Source: Pseudoduganella lutea
Lineage (GTDB): Bacteria; Pseudomonadota; Gammaproteobacteria; Burkholderiales; Burkholderiaceae_D
Direction: 5' to 3'
Length of the DNA stretch: 64,000 nt
Assembly: GCF_004209755.1 (NCBI RefSeq)
Contig: NZ_CP035913.1
Coordinates: forward strand, 2,046,001 to 2,110,000
Numbering within the stretch: the first letter of the stretch is position 1; each line of letters begins with the position of its first letter. The notes below the pieces were generated by a model, which ran no database searches, was not told where the DNA came from, and saw only the letters and a program-made list of their open reading frames with translations. Shown here one piece after another: positions 46,088-57,181 of this stretch. The position numbers were made by a program, and so were the translations under genes.

Positions 46088-47524
46088 GTGCGATCTACCC
46101 TGGCTTTACCCCTGCTGTTCGCCGCCCAGTTCGCCCTAGCCGCCCCCGTGCCTGCATCGGCGCCGCCGCAGGCGGGCCGCACCTGCCACCTGCCCGGCGC
46201 CGAGGAAGCGCTGCGCTGCGTCAGCGTCCAGGTGCCGCTCGATTACGGCAAGCCCGGCAAGACGATCACGATTCATGCCACGATCGCCCCCGCCTTCCGC
46301 GAAGCGGCCCGTGCCGACCCGCTGTTCGTGCTGGCCGGCGGCCCGGGGCAGGCCGGCAGCGATATCCTGCCGATCGCGCAGGCGGCGATGCGCCGCGTGC
46401 GCGCCACGCGCGACATCGTGCTGGTCGACCAGCGGGGCACCGGCCTGTCCGGCAAGCTCGATTGCAAATCTCCGCCCGAAATCGACACGATGACGGAAGA
46501 ACAGCTCGACGCGGACGCCAGGCGCTGCATCGGGTCGCTCGGCGTTTCCTTCAGCAGCTACACGACCGATGCCGCCGCGCGCGACATCGAACGCGTGCGG
46601 CTGGCGCTGGGCTACCGCCAGGTCAACCTCTGGGGCGGCTCGTACGGTACCCGCCTAGCGCAGCACTACGCACGCCTGTATCCGGCGAGCGTGCGCGCCA
46701 TGGTGCTCGATGGCGTGGCGGCGCCGGACCAGGTGATTCCCGCCGGCGGCCGCGATGCCCAGGCCGCGCTCGAGGCCACGTTCCGCCGCTGTGAAAAGGA
46801 GCCCGCCTGCGCTCGCGCCTTCCCCGCATTGCGCACCGAGTTCGCGGAACTGGCCGCGCGACTGGCCAGGGCGCCCGTCAGGATCGAGATGGCCGATCCG
46901 CGCACGGCCGCGCTGCGCCCGGTGACCATCAGCCTGCGCCGCTTCATCGCCACCGTGCACCGCGTGCTCTATTCGCAGGCCGATGCGTACACGCTGCCGT
47001 TCCTGATCCACAGCGCGCAGGGCGGGCGCTGGGAACCGTTCATCGCCCAGAGCAACCGCGACAGCGATTTCTCTGCCGATGGCGCGATGGCCGGCCCGCT
47101 GTACCTCGCCATCGTGTGCGCCGAGGATTTCCCGCGCCTGACACCGCAACTGATGGCCGAGGACGCACGCGGCTCGTTCCTCGGCACGCCGCTGGTGACG
47201 CAACTGGCAGCGCTCTGCCCTGCCGTCGGCGTCAAGCCCGTCGCCTATGCCACGCCGGCCCGGATCGACGCGCCGGCACTGCTGCTGTCCGGCGCGCAGG
47301 ATCCGGTCACGCCGCCGCGCCGCGCCGAAGCGGCGGCACGGCTGATGAAATCCGCGCAGCACCTGGTGGTGAAGAACGGCGGGCATATCGTGTCGACGCT
47401 GGGCTGCGTGCCACGGCTGATACGCGAATTCCTTGATGCGCCGGGCAAGCCCGTGGCGGCGCAATGCCTGGACGATATCCCTGCCCCCGCGTTCCAGCTG
47501 AACAGCGCCGGCCCGCAACCCTGA
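46088..47524 (+). CDS. Exported alpha/beta hydrolase, S33 tripeptidyl-aminopeptidase type
   Basis: 478 residues from a GTG start at 46088, chosen because GAGAGG precedes it and it gives a clean signal peptide MRSTLALPLLFAAQFALAAP; a TTG at 46070 is an alternative. Catalytic triad: Ser in NLWGGSYGTRLAQHYA near 180, Asp in LLLSGAQDPVTPP near 405, His in VVKNGGHIVSTLG near 433. The oxyanion region LAGGPGQAGSD lies near 85. C-terminal TAP-like domain. It probably removes short peptides or prolyl residues in the periplasm. Only 15 bases separate it from the ABC ATPase, so it is in one operon with the transporter. Confidence 0.88.
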   Translation: MRSTLALPLLFAAQFALAAPVPASAPPQAGRTCHLPGAEEALRCVSVQVPLDYGKPGKTITIHATIAPAFREAARADPLFVLAGGPGQAGSDILPIAQAAMRRVRATRDIVLVDQRGTGLSGKLDCKSPPEIDTMTEEQLDADARRCIGSLGVSFSSYTTDAAARDIERVRLALGYRQVNLWGGSYGTRLAQHYARLYPASVRAMVLDGVAAPDQVIPAGGRDAQAALEATFRRCEKEPACARAFPALRTEFAELAARLARAPVRIEMADPRTAALRPVTISLRRFIATVHRVLYSQADAYTLPFLIHSAQGGRWEPFIAQSNRDSDFSADGAMAGPLYLAIVCAEDFPRLTPQLMAEDARGSFLGTPLVTQLAALCPAVGVKPVAYATPARIDAPALLLSGAQDPVTPPRRAEAAARLMKSAQHLVVKNGGHIVSTLGCVPRLIREFLDAPGKPVAAQCLDDIPAPAFQLNSAGPQP

Positions 47525-47539
47525 ACAGAGCGCTACCAG

Positions 47540-48270
<731 letters not shown>

Positions 48271-48274
<4 letters not shown>

Positions 48275-49479
48275 AGCCCCTCGCCAAGTCCCGCATCAAG
48301 CCCCTTTTTGTTGTCGTCTTCCTCAAGGAATTGCGCGAAACGCTGCGCGACCGGCGCGCGCTTTCCCTGCTGCTGCTGTTCGTGCTGATGTACCCGGTGA
48401 TGGTGGGCGGCATCCTGTCCCAGCAGATCAGCCGCGCCACGGCGACGGCCAAGGAAGGCATCGAGCTGACCGTGATCGGCGCACGGCAGGCGCCGACGCT
48501 GATGGCGCAGCTGAAGCAGAAGAACGTCAACGTGACGGAAGCGCCGCCGATGCCGGAGGAACGGATTACGGCCCTGCTGCGCTCGCAGAAGACGGCCGCG
48601 GTGCTGCGCCTGACCGACAGCTACGGCGGCGACTACCGTGCGATGCGCCCGGCGCGGCTGGAGCTGTGGTACGACTCGGCCACCGACAATGGCCGCAAGG
48701 TGCGCGATATCGAGGAAGTGCTGCGCGCCTACGGCAACACGATCGCCGGTGCCCGCCTGCTGGCGCACGGCGTTTCCCCGGCCACCCTGTTCCCCGTGCA
48801 GGTACAGCGCTACGACACCGGCACCAGCGCGTCGCGCTCGGCTTCCGTGATCGGCACGATGCTCGGCATGTTCTTCATTCCCGCGTTCTTCTTCGCCCTG
48901 AGCCCCGCCGTGGACAGCACCGCCGGCGAACGGGAACGCCGCTCGATGGAAGTGCTGCTGGCGCAGCCGGCGCGCACGATCGACCTGGTGGCGGGCAAGT
49001 GGTTCGCCGCGTCGGCGGTGGCGCTGGCCGGGCTGGTGCTGGAACTGTGCGTGGCGCACGGCGTGCTGAAATGGCTGCCGCTGGAGGAAATCGGCATGTC
49101 GTGGCGGTTGACATGGGCCGACCTGGCACTGATATGCCTGGTATCGGTGTCGCTGCCGCTGTTCGCCGCCGGGCTGGAAATCGCGCTGGCGATCAACGCG
49201 AAGACGTTCAAGGAAGCGCAGACCACGGCCAGCTTCGCCATCATGATCCCGATCGTCCCGGTGATCGTGGTGCCGATGCTGGACCTGACGACGCAGCTGT
49301 GGATGTATGTCGTGCCGCTGCTGTCGCACCAGACGCTGCTGCGCGAACTGGCCAAGGGCCAGGCCGTGGGCGCGCTGCCGTTCCTGCTGACGTTCGGCAG
49401 CAGCCTGCTGGCCGCGCTGCTGTGCATCGCCTTCACCACGTGGCGCATGCGCAGCGAGCGTTACATGATGGGCGTGTAG
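48271..49479 (+). CDS. ABC transporter permease, NatB/ABC-2 type
   Basis: 402 residues. N-terminal helix near 28-45 (RALSLLLLFVLMYPVMVGG) followed by a periplasmic loop to about 185, then five hydrophobic segments (FFIPAFFFALSPAV near 195, ALAGLVLELCVAHGVL near 250, LALICLVSVSLPLFAAGLEI near 285, MIPIVPVIVVPMLDL near 325, LLAALLCIAFTTW near 380). This layout is standard for NatB. Partner of the ATPase upstream. The S33 peptidase in the same operon suggests peptide or protein-derived cargo. Confidence 0.9.
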
Positions 49480-49589
49480 GTGGGCGTGTAGTTGGGCGTA
49501 CAGCGGCGGAAAAAAGCCGCCTCCGGCAGCCGCGGCCGGGCTGCTTTACAATCGCACGTCAACATCGTCACAGTCATTCGGAGATTGAA

Positions 49590-50012
49590 ATGGAAGTCAA
49601 AGTCAGCTGGAACGGCCCGTCGGGCATGAGTTTTCGCGCCCAGACGGGGTCGGGCCACATGGTCGTGATGGACGGCGCGCCGGAAGGCGGCGGCCACAAC
49701 CTGGCGCCGCGGCCGATGGAAATGGTCTTGCTGGGCACGGGCGGCTGCACGGCCTACGACGTGGTGCTGATCCTGAAGCGGGGCCGCGCCGACGTGCGCG
49801 GCTGCGACGTGACGCTGCAGGCCGAGCGCGCCGATACCGATCCGAAGGTGTTCACCAGGATCAACTTCCACTTCGTCGTCACCGGCAAGGACCTGAAGCG
49901 CGAAGCCGTCGAACGCGCCGTCAACCTGTCGCACGACAAGTACTGCTCGGCCAGCATCATGCTGGCCAAGACGGCCGAGATCACGCACACGTTCGAGATC
50001 GTCGAAGCCTGA
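49590..50012 (+). CDS. OsmC family peroxide reductase-like protein
   Basis: 140 residues. Two redox cysteines: in LLGTGGCTAYDVVLIL near 50 and in SHDKYCSASIML near 117. The PRPMEMVLLGTGGCTAYD pattern is closer to the YhfA subgroup than to OsmC proper. It may reduce organic peroxides with a dithiol partner. GGAGATTGAA lies before the ATG. Monocistronic. Confidence 0.9.
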   Translation: MEVKVSWNGPSGMSFRAQTGSGHMVVMDGAPEGGGHNLAPRPMEMVLLGTGGCTAYDVVLILKRGRADVRGCDVTLQAERADTDPKVFTRINFHFVVTGKDLKREAVERAVNLSHDKYCSASIMLAKTAEITHTFEIVEA

Positions 50013-50019
50013 GCCGGCT

Positions 50020-50115
50020 TACAGCTGCCGCGGCCTGAACCCATGCCGCGCTACAGCAGCGGCGCCTTGAGTCCATTCCGCACTACAGCTGCCGCGCCTT
50101 GAAGGTATCGCACTG
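50020..50115. repeat. 32-base tandem repeat (three copies) at the 3' end of ypfJ
   Basis: Copies begin at 50020, 50052 and 50084 with the shared start TACAGC(T/A)GC and GC(G)CCTTGA blocks. The third copy lies inside the 3' end of ypfJ and includes its stop. It looks like duplication of the gene end into the spacer. Each unit holds GCCGC/GCGGC hairpin halves. Confidence 0.75.
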
Positions 50116-50952
50116 CGCCACGTCGCCCGACTCCAGGCCGGTGCGGAACCAGCGCGTGCGCTGGGCCGAGGTGCCGTGCGTGAAGGAATCCGGCACCACG
50201 TAGCCCTGCGCCTTGCGCTGCAGCGCATCGTCGCCGATCGCGGTGGCGGCCGACAGCGCCGCTTCCACGTCGCCCTGCTCCAGGATCTGGCGCGAGCGGT
50301 TGGCGTGGAAGGCCCACACGCCGGCAAAGCAGTCGGCCTGCAATTCCAGCCGCACGGACATCACGTTACCTTCCGCTTCGCTGGCGCTTTGCTGCGCCTG
50401 GTGCACCTGGTCGGACACGCCCAGCAGGTGCTGCACGTGGTGGCCCACTTCATGGGCGATCACGTAGGCCTGCGCGAATTCGCCGGATACCTGGAAGCGC
50501 TCCTTCATGAGGCGGTAGAACGCCAGGTCGATGTAGACCTTGCGGTCGGCGGGGCAGTAGAACGGCCCGGTCGACGACTGGCCGGTGCCGCAGCCGGTGG
50601 CGGTGCGGCCGGTGAACAGCACCAGCTTGGGTGGCTGGTACTGCGCGCCCTGGGCGCTGAACAGCGCACCCCACGTATCCTCGGTATCGGCCAGCACCGT
50701 CTTCATGAAGCGGGTTTCCGTATCGTTGGCGGTTGCCTGCGGCCCGGCAGCCTGTTGCGGCGTGCCGCCGTCCATTCCGCCCATCCCCAGCAGGGTGAGC
50801 GGATTGATGCCGAATACAAAGGAGAGGATGAGCGCGATGACGACGCCGCCGATCGACAGCGAGCCGCCGCCAAAACTGAATCCGCCGCCACCACCGCCGC
50901 CGCCGCGGCGGTCCTCCACGTTATCGCTTTCCCGGTTGCCTTCCCATTTCAT
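50083..50952 (-). CDS. ypfJ: Neutral zinc metallopeptidase YpfJ
   Basis: 289 residues. Basic Gly-rich N-terminus ([16 protein letters not shown]), one membrane segment ([15 protein letters not shown] near 38-54), then the peptidase domain. Zinc motif HEVGH in [15 protein letters not shown] near 165, with the third ligand in [13 protein letters not shown] near 205. It is membrane-anchored; orientation and substrate are unknown. Start at 50952 has GGAGAA six bases upstream. Confidence 0.93.
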   Translation of the reverse strand: MKWEGNRESDNVEDRRGGGGGGGGFSFGGGSLSIGGVVIALILSFVFGINPLTLLGMGGMDGGTPQQAAGPQATANDTETRFMKTVLADTEDTWGALFSAQGAQYQPPKLVLFTGRTATGCGTGQSSTGPFYCPADRKVYIDLAFYRLMKERFQVSGEFAQAYVIAHEVGHHVQHLLGVSDQVHQAQQSASEAEGNVMSVRLELQADCFAGVWAFHANRSRQILEQGDVEAALSAATAIGDDALQRKAQGYVVPDSFTHGTSAQRTRWFRTGLESGDVAQCDTFKARQL

Positions 50953-51033
50953 ATTGTTCTCCGTGATCATTTTGATCACACTATACGATGGCAAGCCACA
51001 CGCACAGCGCATGTTAGCCTGAGGCAATAACGA

Positions 51034-51681
51034 TCAGATGTGGTAGGTGGTCCCCGTCATCAGCTTCGACATCGCCGTCATGGCCACGCGCACGGGCAGC
51101 GGTGTCTGCGCGGCGCCCAATTCCTGGGCGGCCTTGCCGTGCGCAATCTCGTCGAGGCGCATCTGCTCGACGATCGCGCGCGACTTGGCGTCGTTGGCCG
51201 GCAGCGTTGCCAGGTGATTGTCCAGGTGCTTCTCGACCTGGCGCTCCGTCTCGACCACGAAGCCGAGGCTGTGCGGGTCGCCCATCTTCGCGGCCACGGT
51301 GCCCAGCGCATAGGCCCCCGCGTAGAACAGCGGCGCCAGCACGCTCGTCTGCGAATTGAGTTCCTTCAGCCGCTGCGCCGTCCAGGCCAGGTGGTCTTCT
51401 TCCTCGCGGCTGGCTTCCTCGAATTTCTCGCGCAACCTATCGCTCTTGGCAAAGCGGGCTTGCGAGTTGTACAGCGCCTGCGCCATCACTTCGCCCACGT
51501 GGTCGACGCGGATCAGGCCGGCGCTGTGCTTGCGTTCCTCGTCCGTCAGCGTGGCATCGTCCACGTGCGCGGCCGGCGTGGGGCGCGAGGCGGAAGCGAC
51601 ACCGGCCAGCACGCGCAAGGCCTTGTCGGTGCTGCAGATGAAACGATCGAGGGGCGTATGGAAGTGGAATTTGGAGCTCAT
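51034..51681 (-). CDS. coq7: Demethoxyubiquinone hydroxylase
   Basis: Diiron monooxygenase of ubiquinone synthesis (DMQ to demethylubiquinone). 215 residues. Diiron ligands: Glu in VDHVGEVMAQALYNSQ near 62, EASREEEDHLAWTAQRL near 92, ETERQVEKHLDNHL near 142, and DEIAHGKAAQELG near 180. The start at 51681 (MSSKFHFHTPLDRF) is family-typical; an upstream ATG at 51708 is possible. The frame is independent of ypfJ. Confidence 0.95.
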   Translation of the reverse strand: MSSKFHFHTPLDRFICSTDKALRVLAGVASASRPTPAAHVDDATLTDEERKHSAGLIRVDHVGEVMAQALYNSQARFAKSDRLREKFEEASREEEDHLAWTAQRLKELNSQTSVLAPLFYAGAYALGTVAAKMGDPHSLGFVVETERQVEKHLDNHLATLPANDAKSRAIVEQMRLDEIAHGKAAQELGAAQTPLPVRVAMTAMSKLMTGTTYHI

Positions 51682-51788
51682 GGCAGTCGATCCATCTTGT
51701 TCGGACAACCACGATTATAAGGGCCGGCCCCTGGCGGGCGCCGCACGATGGCCGGGACAAATCGTCCCAGTGCCCCATACTGCGGCTA

Positions 51789-51903
51789 TTCGCCCTCCCG
51801 TGGGCAAACGATTTTGGCAGTGCCTGCTCGAAGGCGTTATTCGCCCTCTCGTGGGCAAACGATTCTGGCGGTGCCCGCTCGAGGGCGTTATGCGCCCTCT
51901 CGC
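51789..51903. repeat. 51-base tandem repeat at the 3' end of the gene at 51888
   Basis: Two copies at 51789-51839 and 51840-51890 (about 90 percent identical by eye), plus a partial third that begins with the last codons of the gene ending at 51888. Each junction contains GAGGGCG-TTATT-CGCCCTC, a hairpin. The array lies entirely in the spacer before coq7 (minus strand, upstream of it). Confidence 0.85.
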
Positions 51904-52334
51904 AAGATCCGCTGCCGTTCGATCCAGTCGGCCACCGGGCCGCGCACGTCGAGCCCGGAGAAATCCTTGGCCACGCCCAGGTTCAGGCCCAGCAGGAACG
52001 GGATCGATTCGACCGGCACATGCGGCAGGTACTCGCCGAACGCGCGCACGAAGCGTTTTGAATCGAGGGTCTCGACCACCCCTTCCCCACTCATCCATTG
52101 CAGGATGCTGGTGATGCTGTGGCCGGGGCCGATGGAGCGGTAGATGAAGCGGTTGAAGGCCTTGTCCAGCTTCTTGAAGTCCAGCGCTTCCTTGGTCATC
52201 AGCGTGGCCAGGTAGCACAGGCCCAGGGCCAGGCGGAAAAAATCCGTGGCCTCGCTGGCCGACAGGCCGCAGCGTGTAACCGTCAGGATCTTTTCCTGCA
52301 GTGCGCTATCGAGTTTGCTGTTCTCATTGCTCAT
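51888..52334 (-). CDS. Hypothetical protein
   Basis: 148 residues with no motif I recognise. Mostly alpha-helical and acidic at the N-terminus (MSNENSKLDSALQEKILTV), with hydrophobic segments near 35-50 (FFRLALGLCYLATLM) and 115-130 (IPFLLGLNLGVAKDFSG). It has no signal peptide. The ribosome site is weak. The gene may be specific to a narrow group. Its 3' end continues into a 51-base repeat array. Confidence 0.65.
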   Translation of the reverse strand: MSNENSKLDSALQEKILTVTRCGLSASEATDFFRLALGLCYLATLMTKEALDFKKLDKAFNRFIYRSIGPGHSITSILQWMSGEGVVETLDSKRFVRAFGEYLPHVPVESIPFLLGLNLGVAKDFSGLDVRGPVADWIERQRILREGA

Positions 52335-52592
52335 GGCACCACTATATCGCAACGCCAAACCTTTTTCCGCCTTGTCACCAACGGTCGCGCTTGCTACCCT
52401 TGGCCATTTTTTGACTCGACAGTAAGGTGACAGCAAAGGTTTCCGCCGATCCCGCATTTGCGCACTCTGGTGCCCGGAATGCGCGGAATATCGCAAGGCA
52501 GCAACCCTTATGTCGACGATTCAATACAATGCCATGAAGAGGAACGGATGGCAGCGACGCCCCATGCCGCGCCGCAATCACGAGGAGTAAGC

Positions 52593-53483
52593 ATGGAACT
52601 ACGCATCCGCAGCCTGTCGAAGACCTACGCCAACGGCGTGGTGGCGCTGGACAACATCACGCTGGCTATCCCCACCGGCATGTTCGGCCTGCTGGGCCCG
52701 AACGGCGCCGGCAAGTCGACGCTGATGCGCATCCTCGCCACGCTGCAGGAATGCGATACCGGTTCCGTGTTCTTCGGCGATCTCGACGTGCTCGACGAGA
52801 AGGATGAAGTGCGCCGCCTGCTCGGCTACCTGCCGCAGGATTTCGGCCTGTACCCGAAAGTGACCGCGTATGAATTGCTGGATCACTTCGCCGTGCTGAA
52901 GGGCCTGTCGCACCGCACGCGCCGGCGCGAGGTAGTCGACGGCCTGCTGCAGCAAACCAACCTGTTCGACGTGCGCAACCAGAAGCTCGGCACCTTCAGC
53001 GGCGGGATGCGCCAGCGCTTCGGCATCGCCCAGGCGCTGCTCGGCGATCCAAAGCTGATCATCGTCGATGAGCCCACCGCCGGCCTCGATCCACAGGAGC
53101 GGGTGCGCTTCCACAACCTGCTGTCCGATATCGGCGACGACCGCACCGTGATCCTCTCCACGCACATCGTCAGCGACGTGGCCGACCTGTGCTCGAACAT
53201 GGCGATCATCAACAAGGGCCAGCTGCTGCTGACCGGCGCCACGCAGCAGCTGGTCGACGATATCAGCTGCAAGATCTGGGCGCGCTTCATCGACAAGCGC
53301 GAGCTGGCCTATTTCCAGCAGCGTCACACGATCATTTCCACCCGGCTGCTGTCCGGCCGCACGCTGATCCACGCCTACAGCGACGACGACCCGGGCGACG
53401 GCTTCGAGGAAGCCATCGGCGACCTGGAAGACGTGTATTTCGCCACCATCGCCGGCCGCCACGTGGCCGACGCGTGCGACTGA
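52593..53483 (+). CDS. ABC transporter ATPase of the permease/M1 fusion system
   Basis: 296 residues. Walker [19 protein letters not shown] near 34, Q-loop [11 protein letters not shown] near 82, signature [20 protein letters not shown] near 135, Walker [19 protein letters not shown] near 155, switch His [10 protein letters not shown] near 195. GAGGAG lies before the ATG at 52593. The C-terminal 75 residues extend beyond the standard domain and might contact the partner. Next gene begins nine bases after the stop, so the ATPase and the fusion protein form one exporter. Confidence 0.95.
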   Translation: MELRIRSLSKTYANGVVALDNITLAIPTGMFGLLGPNGAGKSTLMRILATLQECDTGSVFFGDLDVLDEKDEVRRLLGYLPQDFGLYPKVTAYELLDHFAVLKGLSHRTRRREVVDGLLQQTNLFDVRNQKLGTFSGGMRQRFGIAQALLGDPKLIIVDEPTAGLDPQERVRFHNLLSDIGDDRTVILSTHIVSDVADLCSNMAIINKGQLLLTGATQQLVDDISCKIWARFIDKRELAYFQQRHTIISTRLLSGRTLIHAYSDDDPGDGFEEAIGDLEDVYFATIAGRHVADACD

Positions 53484-53491
53484 AGGGCGCC

Positions 53492-56400
53492 ATGCTGGAG
53501 ATCGCGCTATTCGAAGCGAAGCAGCGGCTGCGGCTGCTGTCGACGTGGGTGTACTTCCTGATGTTCCTGGCACTGGCGATGCTGTGGATGGCCGCCGCCG
53601 GCGGGGTCTTCAAGGAAGCGGTCGTCACGTTCGGCGGCAAGGTGCTGATCAACGCGCCACGCTCGATCATGCTGACCACGAGCGCGCTGGGCTGCCTGGG
53701 TGTGATCGTGGTGGCCGCCGTGATGGGCCGCGCGGTGCAGCAGGATTTCGAATACGACATGCACCACTTCTTCTTCTCGGCGCCGATCAGGAAGTTCGAG
53801 TACATGTTCGGCCGCTTCCTCGGCGCCTGGCTGGTGCTGGTCGTGATCTTTTCCAGCATCCTGCTCGGCAACCTGTTCGGCACGTGGCTGCCCGGCGTGG
53901 ACCCGGAACGCATCGGCCCCTTCGTGCCACAGGCGTACCTGCTGCCCTGGGCGCTGATCCTGCTGCCGAACCTGTTCATCTTCGGCGCCATCTTCTACGT
54001 GATGGCGGCGCTGACGCGGCGCATGCTGCCGGTGTACATCGGCAGTGTCGTCATGCTGGTCGGCTACATCGTGGCACCGGGCCTGGCGCGCGATCTCGAC
54101 TACAAGACGCTGGCCGCGCTGATCGATCCATTCGGCACCGCCGCGCTGATCCGCCTTACCGAATACTGGCCGATCGCCGAACGCAACACGCGGCTCGTGC
54201 TGCCGGAAGGCGTGTACCTGCTCAATCGCGCGATCTGGTGTTCGTTCGCGCTGGTGGCGCTGCTGCTCGGCTACTGGCGCTTCCATTTCAACGGCACCGT
54301 CGACAGCCACGGCGCGCCACGTGGCGAAGGCGACGTGCCGCTGCGGATCACGGCAACCGCCAGCCGCACCGCCGAAACCCCCGACTTCAAGGCGCGCAGC
54401 CTGACGCTGCTGCTGTTCCAGTTCAGCTGGATGAACCTGCGCGAAACGGTCAGGAACGTGTATTTCCTCGTGCTGGTGCTGGCCGGCGTGCTGCTGATGT
54501 TCGCCAGCGCGCTGGAACTGGGCTCGATGTGGGGCACCACCACCTATCCGGTCACCTACATGGTGATCGAGACGATGTCGCAGGCGTTCGCGCTGGTGAT
54601 GGTGGTGGTGACCACCTTCTATGCGGGCGAAATGGTATGGCGGGAACGGGAGCACCGGATGGCGCTGATGCTCGACGCGCTGCCGGTACCGGGCTGGCTG
54701 CCCCTGGCTTCCAAGCTCACTGCGCTGGTCGCCCTGCAGGCATTGCTGCTGTTGCTGGTCATGGCCTGCGGCATGTCCATCCAGGTAGTGCGCGGCTACT
54801 TCCACCTCGAGCCGATGCAGTACCTGCACAACCTGTACGCGGTACAGCTGCCGTTCTATGCGCTGCTCGCCGTGCTGGCGATCGCGATGCAGGTGCTGAT
54901 CGGCCAGAAGTACGTGGCTTTCTTCGTGATGATCCTGTACTACGCGGCCACGATCGCGATGCCCACGGCGGGCTTCGATCACCCGATGGTGCTTTACGCG
55001 TGGACGCCGCCGATGCGCTATTCGGACATGAATGGTTTCGGCCACTACCTGGTGCGCGAACACTGGTATCAGCTGTACTGGGCCGGCGCCGCGCTGATGC
55101 TGGCGGTGGCCACGCGCGTGTTCTGGCCGCGTGGCGCCAACAACGAGTGGCGCACCCGCCTGCGGCTGGCGCGCCGCGCGCTGACGTTGCCGGTACTGGC
55201 CAGCTTCGGCATCGGCCTTTCGCTGATGGTGGGCACCGGCGCGATCATCTACTGCAACCTGAACGTGGCCAACGAATTCCAGTCGCCGTTCCGGCGCGAT
55301 GCCGACCGGGCCGATTACGAACGCAAGTACCAGGCGACGGCCAATGCTGCCCAGCCGCGCATCACGGACGTGAAACTACGGGTGGAAATCATGCCGGGGC
55401 GGCGGCAGCTGGTGGTCAAGGGACGCTACCTCCTGGCCAACCGCGGCGGCACACCGCTCACCACGGTCTATGTGAGCACCGATCCTCGGGCGACGCTGGC
55501 GCCGCTGCGCTTCGGTACCGCCAGCCGTGTCACGCTGGCCGACCGCGAACTGGGCTTCTACCGCTACACGCTGGCGCAGCCGCTGGCGCCGGGCGCCACG
55601 CTGGCACTGGAATTCGACATCTCCTGGGCGCCGGGCGGCTTTTTCGGCCTCGGCAAGGATACGCCCGTGGTGGCCAATGGCACCTTCTTCAACAACACGA
55701 TCCTGCCGCACATCGGTTACCAGCGCGACCGCGAACTGGCCGATCCGCGCGACCGCAAGCGGCACGGCCTGCCGGCACAGGAACGGGCGTTGCCACGCGA
55801 CGATCCGAAGGGCCTGGCGAACAACATGCTGGGCAGCGATGCCGACTGGGTCACGTTCGACGCCGTGATCGGCACGGATGCCGACCAGACCGCGATCGCG
55901 CCGGGCACGCTGGAAAAGGAATGGATGAAGGATGGCCGCCGCTGGTTCCACTACCGGATGGACAAGCCGATCCTGAACTTCTATTCGTTCCAGTCGGCGC
56001 GCTACGTGGTCAAGCACGACTGGTGGCAGGACGTGGGCATCGAGATCTACTATCACCCAGGCCATGAGTACAACCTGGACCGGATGACAAAGGGTGCCAA
56101 GGATGCCCTCGACTATTACACGCGCAATTTCGGCCCCTACCAGCACAAGATCGTGCGCATCGTGGAATTCCCCCGTTACCAGTCCTATGCGCAGTCCTAT
56201 CCGAACACGATTCCGTTTTCGGAAGGCATGGGCTTCATTGCCGAAGTGGACGACCGCGACCCGAAGGATATCGATTATCCCTACTACGTGACCGCGCACG
56301 AGCTGGCGCATCAGTGGTGGGGCCACCAGCTGGTGGGCGGCAATACGCGTGGCGCCACGGTACTGTCCGAAACGCTGTCCGAATACTCGGCGCTCATGGT

Positions 56401-57070
56401 CATGAAGCGCACCTTCGGCCCCGACCGCATGCGCCGCTTCCTGCGCTACGACCTGGACATGTACCTGCATGGCCGCGCGATGGAGAACAAGAAGGAACTG
56501 CCGCTGGCGGACAACGAGGACCAGGACTACATCCATTACCGCAAGGGCAGCCTGGCGATGTACCAGCTGCAGGACATCGTTGGTGAAGACCGTGTCAACG
56601 GCGTGCTGCGCGGCTTGCTGAAGCAGTATGCCTACCGGGGCGATCCGTATCCAAGCGTGACGGCGCTGGTGGACGGCCTGCGTGCCGTGGTACCGCCCGC
56701 CCAGGCTTACCTGATCGACGACCTGTTCAATGCGATCATCCTGTATGACAACCGTGCGCTGGCGGCCACGGCGCAGCGCCGCAAGGATGGCCGCTACGAA
56801 GTGCGGCTGACGGTGCACGCGGCCAAGCTGCGTGCCGACGGGCTGGGTGCGGAAAAGGATACGCCGCTGGCCGACCTGATCGACATCGGCATCGACGACA
56901 AGGATGGCAAGCCGCTGCTGCGCGAACGCCGCCTGGTCGACCGCCGCGAGAGCACCGTCACGCTGGTGGTCAGCGGCCGCCCGGCCCGCGCCGGCATCGA
57001 TCCGGACAACAAGCTGATCGATCGCAAGCCAGGCGACAACATGATTGCCGTGGAGATGACCCCGCCATGA
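53492..57070 (+). CDS. ABC-2 permease fused to an M1-type metallopeptidase domain
   Basis: 1192 residues. Residues 1 to about 600 hold two ABC-2 membrane blocks: [20 protein letters not shown] near 16, then six segments to about 270, and a second set near 330-580 including [16 protein letters not shown] and [15 protein letters not shown]. Residues about 620-1190 are an M1-like domain: beta-rich (630-820), catalytic [11 protein letters not shown] (His936-His940), third ligand Glu960 in [14 protein letters not shown]. Nineteen residues separate His940 from Glu960, one more than in the canonical HEXXH-X18-E. The GxMEN exopeptidase motif is not visible; the equivalent region reads [19 protein letters not shown]-terminal domain follows. 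The domain probably lies in the periplasm, but orientation is inferred. Confidence 0.9.
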   Translation: MLEIALFEAKQRLRLLSTWVYFLMFLALAMLWMAAAGGVFKEAVVTFGGKVLINAPRSIMLTTSALGCLGVIVVAAVMGRAVQQDFEYDMHHFFFSAPIRKFEYMFGRFLGAWLVLVVIFSSILLGNLFGTWLPGVDPERIGPFVPQAYLLPWALILLPNLFIFGAIFYVMAALTRRMLPVYIGSVVMLVGYIVAPGLARDLDYKTLAALIDPFGTAALIRLTEYWPIAERNTRLVLPEGVYLLNRAIWCSFALVALLLGYWRFHFNGTVDSHGAPRGEGDVPLRITATASRTAETPDFKARSLTLLLFQFSWMNLRETVRNVYFLVLVLAGVLLMFASALELGSMWGTTTYPVTYMVIETMSQAFALVMVVVTTFYAGEMVWREREHRMALMLDALPVPGWLPLASKLTALVALQALLLLLVMACGMSIQVVRGYFHLEPMQYLHNLYAVQLPFYALLAVLAIAMQVLIGQKYVAFFVMILYYAATIAMPTAGFDHPMVLYAWTPPMRYSDMNGFGHYLVREHWYQLYWAGAALMLAVATRVFWPRGANNEWRTRLRLARRALTLPVLASFGIGLSLMVGTGAIIYCNLNVANEFQSPFRRDADRADYERKYQATANAAQPRITDVKLRVEIMPGRRQLVVKGRYLLANRGGTPLTTVYVSTDPRATLAPLRFGTASRVTLADRELGFYRYTLAQPLAPGATLALEFDISWAPGGFFGLGKDTPVVANGTFFNNTILPHIGYQRDRELADPRDRKRHGLPAQERALPRDDPKGLANNMLGSDADWVTFDAVIGTDADQTAIAPGTLEKEWMKDGRRWFHYRMDKPILNFYSFQSARYVVKHDWWQDVGIEIYYHPGHEYNLDRMTKGAKDALDYYTRNFGPYQHKIVRIVEFPRYQSYAQSYPNTIPFSEGMGFIAEVDDRDPKDIDYPYYVTAHELAHQWWGHQLVGGNTRGATVLSETLSEYSALMVMKRTFGPDRMRRFLRYDLDMYLHGRAMENKKELPLADNEDQDYIHYRKGSLAMYQLQDIVGEDRVNGVLRGLLKQYAYRGDPYPSVTALVDGLRAVVPPAQAYLIDDLFNAIILYDNRALAATAQRRKDGRYEVRLTVHAAKLRADGLGAEKDTPLADLIDIGIDDKDGKPLLRERRLVDRRESTVTLVVSGRPARAGIDPDNKLIDRKPGDNMIAVEMTPP

Positions 57071-57181
57071 CAGCGCCGGCTTGGATGACGGCAGGCACCG
57101 ATGTTTTATAGTTAAGCCGCGAACAGACCCTGGCCCTTGTCCGCGCTATGCTGGCGGCTGACTTTCACACAGGAGCCGGCA

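Noticed and set aside
49461..49988. Minus-strand 175-codon frame opposite the OsmC gene
   Set aside because: OsmC cysteine motifs are on the plus strand; the reverse frame is a shadow.
50020..51903. Tandem repeats considered as a CRISPR array
   Set aside because: Units are contiguous with no unique spacers, differ in length between arrays, and no cas genes are present.
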